Of a DNA stretch of 64,000 nucleotides, positions 1 to 9,800 are shown in pieces (the stretch's first letter is position 1; each line of letters begins with the position of its first letter). This DNA comes from Candidatus Omnitrophota bacterium (GTDB taxonomy: Bacteria; Hinthialibacterota; Hinthialibacteria; Hinthialibacterales; Hinthialibacteraceae). The notes beneath the pieces are model-generated. The model saw only the letters and a program-made list of their open reading frames with translations, had not been told where the DNA came from and did not search any database. The stretch is from positions 145,267 to 209,266 of the forward strand of contig JABLXU010000001.1 of the NCBI GenBank assembly GCA_013177805.1, read 5' to 3'. The position numbers and the translations under genes were made by a program.

Positions 1-293
1 ACGACAAGACCTCCATGGTGGTCTTCTTGCGCGACCAGGTCGGGGCGCTTTTCTCCATGCTCGAACCTTTTAAAAACCGCGGCATCAACCTGACCAACAT
101 CCAGTCCCGCCCCACCAAACAGGAAGCGTGGCAATACATGTTTTTTCTGGAATGCCAAGGCCATTATGAAGATGAAAACGTCCGGCAAGCCTTGGAAGAT
201 ATCAAGTCCAGCAGCCTGTATGTGAAAATCCTCGGTTCCTATCCGTTCTCCCGGATGACCGCGCCGGAAATCAAATCCCCGAGTGGATCATGA
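1..293 (+). CDS. pheA: Prephenate dehydratase, C-terminal ACT domain (5' end outside window)
   Basis: The reading frame is open from base 3 to the TGA ending at 293, so only about 96 C-terminal residues are present. They form a complete ACT domain: a strand ending in VVFLRDQVGAL, the helix SMLEPFKNRGINLTNIQSRP and a second half with YMFFLECQGH and ALEDIKSSSLYVKILGSYP. The ESRP-like loop (here QSRPTK) that binds phenylalanine in prephenate dehydratases is present. The family converts prephenate to phenylpyruvate in phenylalanine synthesis, and this domain gives feedback inhibition. The stop overlaps the GTG start of the next gene by 11 bases, so both aromatic branch enzymes are likely co-translated. 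Whether a chorismate mutase domain precedes it cannot be seen. Confidence 0.9.
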   Translation, partial: DKTSMVVFLRDQVGALFSMLEPFKNRGINLTNIQSRPTKQEAWQYMFFLECQGHYEDENVRQALEDIKSSSLYVKILGSYPFSRMTAPEIKSPSGS

Positions 294-1176
294 GGGCGGA
301 AACCGGAACGTGAATGCACCACTCCCCTTTCACCGCCTGGGCATCGCCGGAGTCGGCCTCTTGGGAGGATCGTTGGGATTGGCCCTCAAGTCCCGCGCGC
401 CCCGCCTCCACATCGTCGGCATCGGACGTTCCGAGGAACGCCTCGCCGAAGCCCTCCACCGCGGGGCCATCGATCAATATACCCGCGATCCCGCCGCCCT
501 CGATCCGCCCCTCGACGCCGTGGTGCTCTGCACCCCCGTCCGGCTCGTGCCCGTTTCACTGCGGAGCGTGCTGCCCGCGCTGGCTCCCCACGCCTTGGTT
601 ACCGATGTCGGCAGCACCAAGGCCGGCATCGTGCGTCAATGCGAGGCCATCGCCGGCAACGCCGTCTGGTTCATCGGCTCGCACCCCATCGCCGGTTCCC
701 ACAAGACCGGCGTCCAGGCCGCCCGGGCCAACCTCTTTCACAACAAAATCTGCATCGTCACCCCCACTCCACGTTCCCATCCCCCGGCCTTGGAGGCCGT
801 GACCGGTCTGTGGCGGTTTCTGGGGATGAAAGTAATCTGCATGGATCCGGAAGCCCACGACGCCTTTCTCGCGGTGTCCAGCCACCTGCCCCATATCGCC
901 GCCGCCGCCCTGTGCCACACCGCCAAAGCGAAGGGATCCCGCATCGAAACGCTCTTGGGGACCGGCTTCCGCGACACCACCCGCGTCGCCGAGGGCGATC
1001 CCACCCTCTGGCTGGACATCTGCCTGGAAAACCGGGAACCGTTGCTCGAAGCCTTGCGCGGGTACCGGCAGGTGCTCGACAACTTTCTTTCCCAATTGGA
1101 ACGCGGGGATGAAGAGGCCCTGTTCCACTTCCTGACTGACGCCCAGGAATGGAAAAAACGCGCCCGCCCCCGCTGA
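283..1176 (+). CDS. tyrA: Prephenate dehydrogenase
   Basis: A 297-residue protein that should oxidise and decarboxylate prephenate to 4-hydroxyphenylpyruvate with NAD(P) in tyrosine synthesis. The N-terminal Rossmann motif is clear (GIAGVGLLGGSLGLAL, about residues 20-35), followed by VLCTPV, TDVGSTKA and GSHPIAGSHKTG, the substrate-site signature of the TyrA family. The all-alpha C-terminal dimerisation half contains VSSHLPHIAAAAL. There is no ACT domain, so it is the short bacterial form. Start: GTG at 283 overlaps the dehydratase stop; GTG at 310 is an alternative that still keeps the Rossmann fold. The pairing with pheA makes an aromatic amino acid operon that continues leftwards out of the window. 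Confidence 0.93.
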   Translation: MDHEGGNRNVNAPLPFHRLGIAGVGLLGGSLGLALKSRAPRLHIVGIGRSEERLAEALHRGAIDQYTRDPAALDPPLDAVVLCTPVRLVPVSLRSVLPALAPHALVTDVGSTKAGIVRQCEAIAGNAVWFIGSHPIAGSHKTGVQAARANLFHNKICIVTPTPRSHPPALEAVTGLWRFLGMKVICMDPEAHDAFLAVSSHLPHIAAAALCHTAKAKGSRIETLLGTGFRDTTRVAEGDPTLWLDICLENREPLLEALRGYRQVLDNFLSQLERGDEEALFHFLTDAQEWKKRARPR

Positions 1177-1271
1177 GATCTCCCCCTCTTCTCCTCCTAG
1201 CCGCTTGGAAATCTCAATGTTATATTGATTTTTTTGTATCCCAACTCCGGCGAAAGAAAGGAGATTTGATC

Positions 1272-3473
1272 ATGACGGTGCCGGTCCTTGAACGGATGCC
1301 TCCACCCCCCCGGCGGTGGAATGTTGCTCCCGCTCTGGTCACGGCCTTGGCGCTGACCGCCGTTCTGGAAACCGCCACGCCGGCCGGGGCGGAAGAAACC
1401 GCTCCCCCGGCTCCCCAGGTCCTTCCCGCGTATGGATTGTTCGAGATCTCCTTTCCGGTCGCCCTGGAATACACCAATCCCTTCGATTCCTCCAGCGTTG
1501 AGGTGAACGCGGACATCCATACCCCGGACGGTACGGTTCTCACCGTACCCTGCTTTTACGATGGGGACGCGGGCTGGAAGATGCGTTTCACGCCCTCCCG
1601 GCCCGGCGATTATTCCTATCGGATCACGGCCAAAACCCCAGCCGCCCAAGCCGAAACGGCGGCCGGCCGGTTCCGGGTGGAACCGGGCCCGGAGCCGGGT
1701 TTCGTGCGGGTGGGTCAAAACACCTCCCGCCATTTTGTTTTCGATAATGGGGACTCCTATTTCCCCGTGGGCGAAAACATGGGTTGGGTGCATTGGGGAA
1801 GTTCTTCCTCCCTCTCCACCTGGATCAGTTATCTGGAAGAGTGCCAGCAGGCCGGCGTGAATTGGATCCGGATCTGGATGTGCCCGTGGGGCATGACCGA
1901 ACTGGTCTGGACCCCCCGCAACAACCGGTACCATGGTTACCAGCAATACGACCTCGACAACGCCCGGGGAAATGACGGCATCTTCCAAGAGGCCCAAAAA
2001 CGGGGGATCTACATCCAATGGGTCATCAATCACCACGGCCAGTATTCCATCAACACCAATCCCGAATGGGACAACAATCCGTATAACGTTAAAAACGGCG
2101 GATTTCTGGAATCGCCCGAGCAATTCTTCACCAACGAAGAAGCCAAGCGGCATTACCGCGACCGCCTGCGCTACCTCGTGGCCCGGTGGGGATACAGCAC
2201 CCATCTGCTCGCCTGGGAATTCTGGAACGAAGTGGATCTCACGCACCGCTACGATCCCGCCGTGGTCAAAGCCTGGCACGAGGAAATGTCCGCGTACCTC
2301 CGCGGCCTCGATCCCTACGATCACCTCCAGACCTCCAGCACCTCCAGCAACCGGCCGGAATTGTACGAAGCCCGCGGATTGGATTTTCTGCAATCCCACG
2401 CGTACGTGCAAAACATCATCGGCACCCAGATGACCACCTCCCGCCAGCGGTATGAAGCCTACCCGAACCATCCGCATTTCTTTGGGGAAATGTCCTACGA
2501 CTGGCGCGGGCCCAATACCGGCGATAAGGAAGGCGTCATCCTGCACAATCAACTCTGGGCGTCGGTCCATTCGCATGACGCCGGCACGGCCATGACCTGG
2601 TGGTGGGACAACTGGGTCCGGCCCTACAACCTGTACTATCATTTCCGCGCCGTGGCGAACTACGTGGAGGGCATCCACTGGGATAAGGAAAATCTCCTGC
2701 CCATGGAAACCCGGATCGAACCGGTCTCCGCCAACCGCACCGATTTGACCTTCATCCCTTTGCTCGATTGGGAAAAAAGCGGGCGCCGCTACTTCATCAT
2801 CCAACCCGATGGCCGCGTGGAAGGTTTGGAAGAATGCACTCATTTTGTCCATGGCGCGGCCCATCGCGAAATGGCTCCCAATCCGCTGTTCCGGTTCACC
2901 CTCGATCAGCCGTCCCGGTTCCTTATCCAAATCGACCGGGTGGCGGCGGCCGGCGCGGTGTGCGTGGTCGAACTGGATGGGGCCGAGGTCTTCCGGCGGG
3001 CATTCGCTTCTCAAGAAAATGATTCTACAATGACGGGCGAGGAAGGAAGTGTCGCCATCCCGGTCCCCGCGGGCAGTCATACCCTCTCGGTCCTTAACCC
3101 GGGACGGGATTGGTTCCGGGTCCAGTCGTACACCCTGGAAAATTTCGTGGAACGGGCCGTGGCCTACGCGCGCGGTAACGCGGACCGGGTGCTGGTCTGG
3201 GTGCACGACCGGCCGCATCAGTACGCCCTGATCGCCCGGTACGCGGCGTTTGGCCCCACCGAACCCACGATGCTGGTCCTCCCGGACCTCCGGGAGGGCG
3301 AATTCCGGGTCGAACCTTTCGATCCCTATACGGGCGTGGCCGGTTCCCCTTCGGTGACGACCGCCACCGGCACGGGATTGAATATTCCACTTCCCTCTTT
3401 TCGGAAAGATACGGCATTCCGCATCCGGCGGGTATCCAACCGGGTGGAGTGGCCTCTACCCTCAATCCGGTGA
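1272..3473 (+). CDS. Exported glycoside hydrolase-like protein (DUF5060 + TIM barrel)
   Basis: 733 residues. ATG 1272 is chosen because AAGGAG lies just upstream (1258-1263) and because it gives a normal signal peptide (PALVTALALTAVLETATPAGA, cut near residue 40). Residues about 50-125 resemble the DUF5060 beta-sandwich (YGLFEISF, FYDGD, FTPSRPGDYSYRI). A TIM-barrel region follows (YFPVGENMGW, WIRIWMCPWGM). Glu320 in FWNEVD and Glu406 in FFGEMSYDW fit the acid/base and nucleophile pair of clan GH-A enzymes. The C-terminal 250 residues are beta-rich. It probably cleaves a polysaccharide outside the cytoplasm; the substrate cannot be read from sequence. The next gene starts 35 bases later. Confidence 0.75.
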   Translation: MTVPVLERMPPPPRRWNVAPALVTALALTAVLETATPAGAEETAPPAPQVLPAYGLFEISFPVALEYTNPFDSSSVEVNADIHTPDGTVLTVPCFYDGDAGWKMRFTPSRPGDYSYRITAKTPAAQAETAAGRFRVEPGPEPGFVRVGQNTSRHFVFDNGDSYFPVGENMGWVHWGSSSSLSTWISYLEECQQAGVNWIRIWMCPWGMTELVWTPRNNRYHGYQQYDLDNARGNDGIFQEAQKRGIYIQWVINHHGQYSINTNPEWDNNPYNVKNGGFLESPEQFFTNEEAKRHYRDRLRYLVARWGYSTHLLAWEFWNEVDLTHRYDPAVVKAWHEEMSAYLRGLDPYDHLQTSSTSSNRPELYEARGLDFLQSHAYVQNIIGTQMTTSRQRYEAYPNHPHFFGEMSYDWRGPNTGDKEGVILHNQLWASVHSHDAGTAMTWWWDNWVRPYNLYYHFRAVANYVEGIHWDKENLLPMETRIEPVSANRTDLTFIPLLDWEKSGRRYFIIQPDGRVEGLEECTHFVHGAAHREMAPNPLFRFTLDQPSRFLIQIDRVAAAGAVCVVELDGAEVFRRAFASQENDSTMTGEEGSVAIPVPAGSHTLSVLNPGRDWFRVQSYTLENFVERAVAYARGNADRVLVWVHDRPHQYALIARYAAFGPTEPTMLVLPDLREGEFRVEPFDPYTGVAGSPSVTTATGTGLNIPLPSFRKDTAFRIRRVSNRVEWPLPSIR

Positions 3474-3508
3474 GGGACCAATCGAACGTTTGAGGAGGAC
3501 GTCGTTCC

Positions 3509-6463
3509 ATGTTTGAGTGGATGAATCGGCACAAGAAAGACATCATGACCTACACCCTGTGGCTGGTCATACCATCCTTTATCGTGCTGTACGGCTACGG
3601 GGAATGCCAAAAACCCCAATTGATCCAATGGGCGGCCAACGTGAACGGAACCCAAATCACGGATCAGGAACTCGCCGTCCTGCGCGAAAACATCCAGCGC
3701 CAGTACCAGCAATTCGGCCAGGACCTGGATTACGAGGAACTGCAATCCCAGGCCTTGCGCCGCGCCATCGTCTCCGCCTTGAACGAACAAGTGGCCCGCG
3801 AACTCGGCTTGCACACCACGGATAGCGAAGTGTCCCGCTCCATCAAAGCGATGGAATATTTCAAGGACGAGGCCGGCAACTTCAGCCCGGCCCGTTTCCG
3901 CAACATCCTCCTGGCCAACAACATCCATCCCATCCAGTTCGAGGAAGAACAGCGGGACAACCTCACCCGGATGAAGGTCCAATCGTTTGTCGCTTCCTCC
4001 CTCTACCCTTCCGCCAGGGAACTGGAACGGATCAAAAACCAGGAAGAACAAAAAATTCTGGTCGAATACCTGGCCTTTGAACCCAGCCGCTATACCCAGG
4101 AAATTCAGGTGGACGCGGATAAACTGAAGGACTTCTTTGAAGGCCGCAAAAAACAATACGAGGTGCCCGAACAACGCCGTGTCGATTACGCGGTCTTCCA
4201 ACCCGCATCCTTCATCGGCAGTGTCACCTTCAGTGAAATCCAATTGACCCGCTTTTTTGAAGAAAACCAGGAAAACTACCGCATTCCCGACAAGGTCCGC
4301 GTGGATTACCTGTCTTATACCGCCAAACAATTCGCGGATCAGGTGCCCGTCACGGAAGAGGAAATCCAAAAATACTACAACGACCATCTCGCTTCCTACC
4401 AGCATCCCGAAAAAATCCGGGTCCGCTACGTGGCTCAGCCCCTGGCGCCCTTGGCCGGCCAGGAATCCATCCCGGACGAGGCTATTCAGAAATACTACGA
4501 AGACCACCCGGCCCGCTTTCAGCATTCGGAAGACCTGGCCCGGGCCAGCCACATCCTGCTGCGGGCTACACCGGAAGCGGCGGCCGGGGAACTGGAGTCT
4601 CTGAAAACCCGGATCCTGGCCATCCGCCAGGAGATCGCCGACGGCAAGATCACCTTCGCCGACGCGGCCCGGAAATATTCCCAAGACGGCAGTGCTTCCC
4701 AAGGCGGCGATCTGGGTTTCTTCCCCCGCGGCCGCATGACCGCCGCGTTCGAAAAAGCGGCCTTTGAACTTCCCCTGGGGCAAATCTCCGAACCGGTTCA
4801 AACCGAATACGGGTTTCACCTGATCCTGGTCGAGGACCGCAAGGCCAAGGGGACCGATCCCCTGGAAGCGGTGACGGACGAAATCCGTGACACCCTCCAA
4901 AAACAAAACGCTTTCCAAAATTTTCAGGCCCGGATGGCTTCAATCCGGTCCCTCGATGAACTCGCCGGGCAATATGAAATCCAGACCACCGATTGGTTCG
5001 CCCGCGGCGACGATATCCCCGGCATTCCCACCCGCGACCGGCTGATCTTCTCTTCCGCCGCTTTCCAGACCAACCCCGAAAAGCCGGTCCTGACCGCCGG
5101 CCGCGAATTCAACGAAAATCTCTACGTCATCGAATTTTTGGAACGGCAACCCGCCACCCCCATGACCCTCGAGGAAGCCCGGAGCCAGGTGGTTCAGAAA
5201 TTGAAAGAATCCAAAGCCGCCTCCCTCGCCGGTGAATTCGCCCAGGCTGACCTCGCCCGGATCCAAAAGGAATCCCTGAAACTCGAAGACATCGCCAAAG
5301 AACGCGGCCTGGAAATTCAAACGTCCGGCCTCTTCGGCCGCGAAGAAATGTATGTCCCCGGTTTCGGCCCCCGCCCCACGGAATTGCTCAGCACCGCGTT
5401 CACCTTGAATGTCGGTGAAACCGGCGGCCCCATCCACACCCAGGACGGCAGCCACCTCATCCGCCTGGTGGCCCGCGAGCCGGAACACCTCCCCGAACTG
5501 GCCGAAGTGCGGGACCGCGTGGTCAAGGACTATATCCAATCCCGCGCGGAAGCCTTGGCCCGGGTGGAAGCCAACAATTTCGCTTACTTCGTAATCGACA
5601 ATGCTCTGACCATTCCCGAAGCCGCCGCCAAGCAGAATATCGCCTGGGGAACCACACCGCTCTTCAAGGCCGGCGATCCTATCGAAGGCATCGGCCCGCA
5701 ACCCTCTATCAGTTACGCGGCGTTTCAGCTGGAAAAAGCCGGAGAAGTCTCCCTCCCGATTCCTCTGACGCAGTCCCAACCGGCCAATCCGGCGGCGGCC
5801 GCGCCGGTGCAGGCGTACTACATTATGAAACTCATGGAAATCAAGGAACCTTACATTCCCGATCTCGACGAAGTGCGCGAGAAGGTGGAAGAAGACTACC
5901 GCCTCTTTATGGCCGGCGGCTTAGCCATTCAATACGCGGAACAAACCTTGCAAATGCTCCAGGACGCCCTCGCTTCCGCCCAGCCGGTCTCCGCTACCCA
6001 GACGCTTGAACTGAAACAATTTGAAGATTTGAACAGCGAACGGCCCACCGGCAAGGGCGCTGTGTACCGCGGCCCCAGCGAGATCACGGGCAACGGATTT
6101 GTCCCGGGGATCGCCGGCCGGGCGTTGCCGTTCACCAAAACCGCCCTCGCCCTCGAACCCGGGAAAATCTCCAGTGTCGTGAAGGTGTATCAGGAACGCT
6201 TAGATGAAAACAAACAGTGGGTCCGCGACCGCCTGACCGGGGCGTATATCCTTCAGGTATTGGGAAAAACCCCGCCGCCGGAAAAGCCCGTGACCGAGAT
6301 CCCCAGTCTGCAGCAATTTGAACAACGTCTGAAATCCGCCGCCTTTCAGGCTTGGATCGAAGAAGTCAGCGCCACGGCCCGCATTGAATACCACGCGGAT
6401 ACCATTTCCGCAAAGCCGCAACCGGCGGGGGAGAATATCTCCGCGGCCACATCCGCCAGCTGA
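3509..6463 (+). CDS. Membrane-anchored PpiD/SurA-type peptidyl-prolyl isomerase
   Basis: 984 residues, much longer than PpiD (about 620). GAGGAGG at 3492-3498 precedes the ATG. A single N-terminal membrane helix (YTLWLVIPSFIVLYGYG, residues about 12-28) anchors a periplasmic SurA_N-like helical region (VNGTQITDQELAVLRENIQ). Residues about 201-352 contain four consecutive copies of a linker unit of the form xIxxYYxxxxxxYxxPExxRVxYV. The parvulin domain follows at about 344-445 (ASHILLR, DAARKYSQD, GGDLGFFPRGRM, TEYGFHLI). Two more degenerate parvulin-like halves follow (SAFTLNVGETGGPI; AAFQLEKAGEVSLPI). The family folds outer-membrane and secreted proteins; the extra repeats may widen client binding. 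Confidence 0.85.
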   Translation: MFEWMNRHKKDIMTYTLWLVIPSFIVLYGYGECQKPQLIQWAANVNGTQITDQELAVLRENIQRQYQQFGQDLDYEELQSQALRRAIVSALNEQVARELGLHTTDSEVSRSIKAMEYFKDEAGNFSPARFRNILLANNIHPIQFEEEQRDNLTRMKVQSFVASSLYPSARELERIKNQEEQKILVEYLAFEPSRYTQEIQVDADKLKDFFEGRKKQYEVPEQRRVDYAVFQPASFIGSVTFSEIQLTRFFEENQENYRIPDKVRVDYLSYTAKQFADQVPVTEEEIQKYYNDHLASYQHPEKIRVRYVAQPLAPLAGQESIPDEAIQKYYEDHPARFQHSEDLARASHILLRATPEAAAGELESLKTRILAIRQEIADGKITFADAARKYSQDGSASQGGDLGFFPRGRMTAAFEKAAFELPLGQISEPVQTEYGFHLILVEDRKAKGTDPLEAVTDEIRDTLQKQNAFQNFQARMASIRSLDELAGQYEIQTTDWFARGDDIPGIPTRDRLIFSSAAFQTNPEKPVLTAGREFNENLYVIEFLERQPATPMTLEEARSQVVQKLKESKAASLAGEFAQADLARIQKESLKLEDIAKERGLEIQTSGLFGREEMYVPGFGPRPTELLSTAFTLNVGETGGPIHTQDGSHLIRLVAREPEHLPELAEVRDRVVKDYIQSRAEALARVEANNFAYFVIDNALTIPEAAAKQNIAWGTTPLFKAGDPIEGIGPQPSISYAAFQLEKAGEVSLPIPLTQSQPANPAAAAPVQAYYIMKLMEIKEPYIPDLDEVREKVEEDYRLFMAGGLAIQYAEQTLQMLQDALASAQPVSATQTLELKQFEDLNSERPTGKGAVYRGPSEITGNGFVPGIAGRALPFTKTALALEPGKISSVVKVYQERLDENKQWVRDRLTGAYILQVLGKTPPPEKPVTEIPSLQQFEQRLKSAAFQAWIEEVSATARIEYHADTISAKPQPAGENISAATSAS

Positions 6464-6492
6464 ACCATTGTTTCCAACCGTTGATCAATCCG

Positions 6493-6526
6493 GGGTACCC
6501 ATCTTCCCGCAGGGTGGGTACCCTTT
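6493..6526 (+). terminator. Hairpin, possible terminator after the foldase gene
   Basis: GGGTACCC at 6493-6500 is repeated as its own complement at 6516-6523, giving an 8-bp stem with a 15-base loop followed by TTTG. The T run is short, so termination may be partial and the next gene could still be co-transcribed. Confidence 0.4.
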
Positions 6527-6544
6527 GAATGAGGATGAATCTCC

Positions 6545-9500
6545 ATGGGGAATACCATCGTTCCTCCCCGGCTGCTCCTCATGGCGGCCTTGACTTGGCT
6601 GGGATGGGCCGGTTCCTCCGGCTCCCTGGCGCAAACGGACGCGCTGATGGCCGGTTTTCCCACGAAAGCCGGCGTGGTGGTCCTGGATGCCCAGGGGATT
6701 CCTCAAGGCCTGTATCCCGTCCCCGGAACTCCTACCGACGTGGCGGTCCTTCCCGCGCAGGCCCATTTTGCGGTGACTACGCTCTCCGGCGATTTCCTCA
6801 TTTACTCCGGCGACGGCACTCAGGTATTCAAATCTTCCTTCGAGCCGCTCCACGATGTCGATGTTCTGGATATGGAGCCCGGCCTCTTCCTCCTGACCTC
6901 CCGCCCGGGCCAACGGGTTTTTTTGTATAACCGGGAAACCGGTTCGCACGAGAACGTGCCCTACTCCTTCCAAGGTCCTGTGGACGCGGATTGGCTGCCG
7001 AATGGCAACTTTCTCGTCTGTGACGCCCAGGCCGGCTCCGTCCTCGAAATCACCCGCGACGGCCAAGTGATCTGGAGTTTCGAGCAGGGCCTCACGCAGC
7101 CCATGGATGCCCTGCGCCTCCCCAACGGAAACACTCTCATCTCCGACTTCGACAACCACCGCGTTCTCGATGTCCAGCCCTCCGGCCAAATCGCGCGCGA
7201 ATACCGGGGATTCAACCACCCCGTGAAACTCACCGCGCTGCCCTCCGGATCGATCCTCATCGCCGATGGCGACCATCAACGAATCCAGGAACTGACTCCC
7301 GGCGGCGAACTCAAGGTCTTCCGCCAGCAACTGAATTTCATTCAGGCCGTGGAGTTTTTTCATGAAGCCAATCTGTACTTGTGCCTCGTGCAAGATAAGT
7401 TTCCCCCGCCCTCCGAAATCATCTCCTCCAGGCAACCGGCGGTTCAGCCCCCCGCCGCCTCCTGGGCCGGATCTTCGCTCTGGAACGCGTACGGGGGACT
7501 GCTGGCGGCAGGATTGGCTTGGTGGTTGAGTTTACGCCGCCCTCCGGGAAGCCGGATCGCCCGCGCCTTGGTGACGGCGGCCTACGGACTGGCGTTCGGA
7601 ATCACCTATCATGCCCATGCCCTTGCCGCCGCGGCGCCCGGCCACCGGCCGGGATGGCCTTTCTGGCTCGGTTGCGTCCTGCTGCTCCTGTTCACCTTCC
7701 GGCACGCGGCGGACGCCTATCTTTCCCGGGAACGTTGGCCGTCCGCAGACGGGATCCATCTTTTCCCCTTCACCAAGCGCCAAACGCTCCTCTTGATTAT
7801 CATTCCCTTGATCCCGCTATTCTGCCAGTATTTCCACATCCGGGGATTTGCGGGAGGCGGCCCTTGGCCCTGGTATTGGCCCATGGTGGCCTGGGGCATC
7901 TCGCTGGCCTTTCTGTTTCGCTGCCTTCCCCGTCCCGGAAACCAAGGCTGTTTCGAATCCGGCCTGCTGCGGATCGGGCCGTTGACCTTCGCGCTGCCGG
8001 TTTCGTTTCAGCGGGAACCATCCAAGGATCTTGAAAACGGAAATCCCGATTCCCCTGACGCGGCGCCAATCTCCGATTCTTCCTCCCGGATGGCGGAGTA
8101 CCGGACGGCGGAGTATTGGGGCAACACGGCCGTAGCGCTCATCGTGCTGCTGGGCGCGTGCCTGTACACCATCGGCTCCCCATCCATTCCCACCGATGTG
8201 CACGGTGACGAAGGCGAAGTCGCCCTGCAGGCGATGCGCATCCGGGACGCGGGCAATTGGAACTTCTTCGACCTGGGGTGGTACCAGATCCCCTGCCTGT
8301 TTTATCTCATCCCCTCATGGGGCATGTGGTTGTTTGGTGACAATTTGTTCGGCGTGCGCCTGACGGGCGCGCTGATTTCTCTGGCCGCCATCCCCGTGTT
8401 TTATCTCCTGGCCCGGCGGTTCCTGCGGCCCGCCCCGGCCGTGCTGGCGGTCTTTTTGTTCACGGTTTCTTCCTACATGGTGCATTTTTCCCGGATCGGC
8501 ATCGGGTACAATCAGACCACGCTGTTCACCGTGGCCGTCCTCTATTGCCTGGCGCGAGGCTTGCAAGACGGAGACGGCCGGTTTCTCGGGTACGCGGGGG
8601 TGCTTGCCGCCGTGGGGGAACTCTCGTATCAGGCCACCAAACTGCTGACACCGCTGGTTTTATCTTCATTGATTCTATTGGGGTTGACGCGCGCCCTCCG
8701 CTTCCGTTCGCTGCTGACCGGCGCCTTCGCGTACCTTCTGGCCTTTTGGGTGGGCGTATCGCCTCTGGCTGGCACCTACCTCGCGTCGCCGTCGGCTTCG
8801 GTCTCCCGCGCGCAAAGTGTGAGCATCTTCTCCTCCAGCGGCCGGGAGCTGATCAAGCGGGATTACCCCGCCGATATCACGTTTTCCGATATGTTGTGGT
8901 GGCAGTTCGAGCGCAGCCTGCTCGCGCCCATCACATTCGAAGACCTCAGCCCCTACCTGATCAACAGCAGCCAGGGCGGCATGCTCGATCCCATCCCCGC
9001 CGTGTTGTTTATGGTGGGTTTCCTGATGCTGTTCACGATGCTTCGCCATCCGGCGGCCCGCCTGCTGATTTATTGGAGCACGGCTACGGTGATCACGGGC
9101 AGCGCCCTGACCGATCATGCCCCCGCTTATCAGCGCCTGGTGGGCCTCATCCCCCTGCTCATCCTGATCGCCGCCCCGGTGCTTCACGGAGGAGTGAGCC
9201 ACCTCAGTGGAGTCTGGCAATGGTCCGAACGCGCCCGCGCCGGATTTACGGCCCTGGTCCTGGCGCTGATCCTCATCCTGGGCATGCACCGCTATTTTCA
9301 TCAGATCCAGGCCAAGCCCCAGCTGCTGGACGAATGGACCCGCATCGCCCGCTACCTCCATGACGCGGGACCTACCCAGTACACCTATTTCTTCGGCCCG
9401 CCTCATCTGTATTTCCACTATGGAACCATCCAGTTCCTGGCTCCCCAGGCCCAGGGCAAGGACGTCTTGGAGCCGGAGCAATTTCTCAAGACGAAGATTC

Positions 9501-9649
9501 TCCGCCGCGGCCCGGTGTGCTTCCTGTTCGTCCGCTCGAACCGCAAGTACTTGAACCAAGTCCGCCAGCAGTATCCCGGCGGCCGCGAGGAACACCACTA
9601 CAACGCGGAAGGCGCTGCCCCGTTCTCGACATATGTGGTGGATTTGTGA
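6545..9649 (+). CDS. Beta-propeller/GT39-type membrane glycosyltransferase fusion
   Basis: 1034 residues in two parts. A signal peptide (LLLMAALTWLGWAGSSGSLAQ) leads to about 270 residues of NHL/arylsulfotransferase-like blades with recurring units such as DADWLPNGNFLVCDAQ, MDALRLPNGNTLISDFDNH and KLTALPSGSILIADGDHQ. After a short cluster of membrane helices comes an ArnT/PMT-like domain. It has the luminal acidic loop PTDVHGDEGEVALQAMRIRD, then NLFGVRLTGALISLAAIPVFYLLARRFL and many further helices. GT39-type enzymes transfer sugars from polyprenyl-phosphate donors at the outer face of the inner membrane. The fusion suggests that the propeller holds an acceptor or carbohydrate; this is inference. 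ATG 6545 follows GAGGATG. Confidence 0.72.
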   Translation: MGNTIVPPRLLLMAALTWLGWAGSSGSLAQTDALMAGFPTKAGVVVLDAQGIPQGLYPVPGTPTDVAVLPAQAHFAVTTLSGDFLIYSGDGTQVFKSSFEPLHDVDVLDMEPGLFLLTSRPGQRVFLYNRETGSHENVPYSFQGPVDADWLPNGNFLVCDAQAGSVLEITRDGQVIWSFEQGLTQPMDALRLPNGNTLISDFDNHRVLDVQPSGQIAREYRGFNHPVKLTALPSGSILIADGDHQRIQELTPGGELKVFRQQLNFIQAVEFFHEANLYLCLVQDKFPPPSEIISSRQPAVQPPAASWAGSSLWNAYGGLLAAGLAWWLSLRRPPGSRIARALVTAAYGLAFGITYHAHALAAAAPGHRPGWPFWLGCVLLLLFTFRHAADAYLSRERWPSADGIHLFPFTKRQTLLLIIIPLIPLFCQYFHIRGFAGGGPWPWYWPMVAWGISLAFLFRCLPRPGNQGCFESGLLRIGPLTFALPVSFQREPSKDLENGNPDSPDAAPISDSSSRMAEYRTAEYWGNTAVALIVLLGACLYTIGSPSIPTDVHGDEGEVALQAMRIRDAGNWNFFDLGWYQIPCLFYLIPSWGMWLFGDNLFGVRLTGALISLAAIPVFYLLARRFLRPAPAVLAVFLFTVSSYMVHFSRIGIGYNQTTLFTVAVLYCLARGLQDGDGRFLGYAGVLAAVGELSYQATKLLTPLVLSSLILLGLTRALRFRSLLTGAFAYLLAFWVGVSPLAGTYLASPSASVSRAQSVSIFSSSGRELIKRDYPADITFSDMLWWQFERSLLAPITFEDLSPYLINSSQGGMLDPIPAVLFMVGFLMLFTMLRHPAARLLIYWSTATVITGSALTDHAPAYQRLVGLIPLLILIAAPVLHGGVSHLSGVWQWSERARAGFTALVLALILILGMHRYFHQIQAKPQLLDEWTRIARYLHDAGPTQYTYFFGPPHLYFHYGTIQFLAPQAQGKDVLEPEQFLKTKILRRGPVCFLFVRSNRKYLNQVRQQYPGGREEHHYNAEGAAPFSTYVVDL

Positions 9650-9761
9650 CCGGAGGGAAAGAGTGGATCTGGTGAAAAATATTTCATCCCCTGAATGTGT
9701 ACTTTATGGCATTCGGGTTCGGCTGCCCGTCGACCGGGTTGGCCGGGTAGATCAAAGCCTT

Positions 9762-9800
9762 ATTCCCTCTCCCTCTGGGAGAGGGCGAGGGTGAGGGAAT
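9762..9800. repeat. Dispersed hairpin repeat, family A copy 1
   Basis: A short GC-rich element made of CCCTCTCCCTCTGGGAGAGGG plus GAGGGTGAGGGAA arms. Related copies lie at 15011, 30569, 46124, 48367, 50799 and 52956, always between genes. It resembles REP-type hairpin repeats. Confidence 0.7.

Noticed and set aside
1197..3218. Long antisense frame opposite the glycoside hydrolase-like gene
   Set aside because: Typical shadow of a GC-rich gene; the plus strand has the signal peptide, ribosome site and catalytic motifs.
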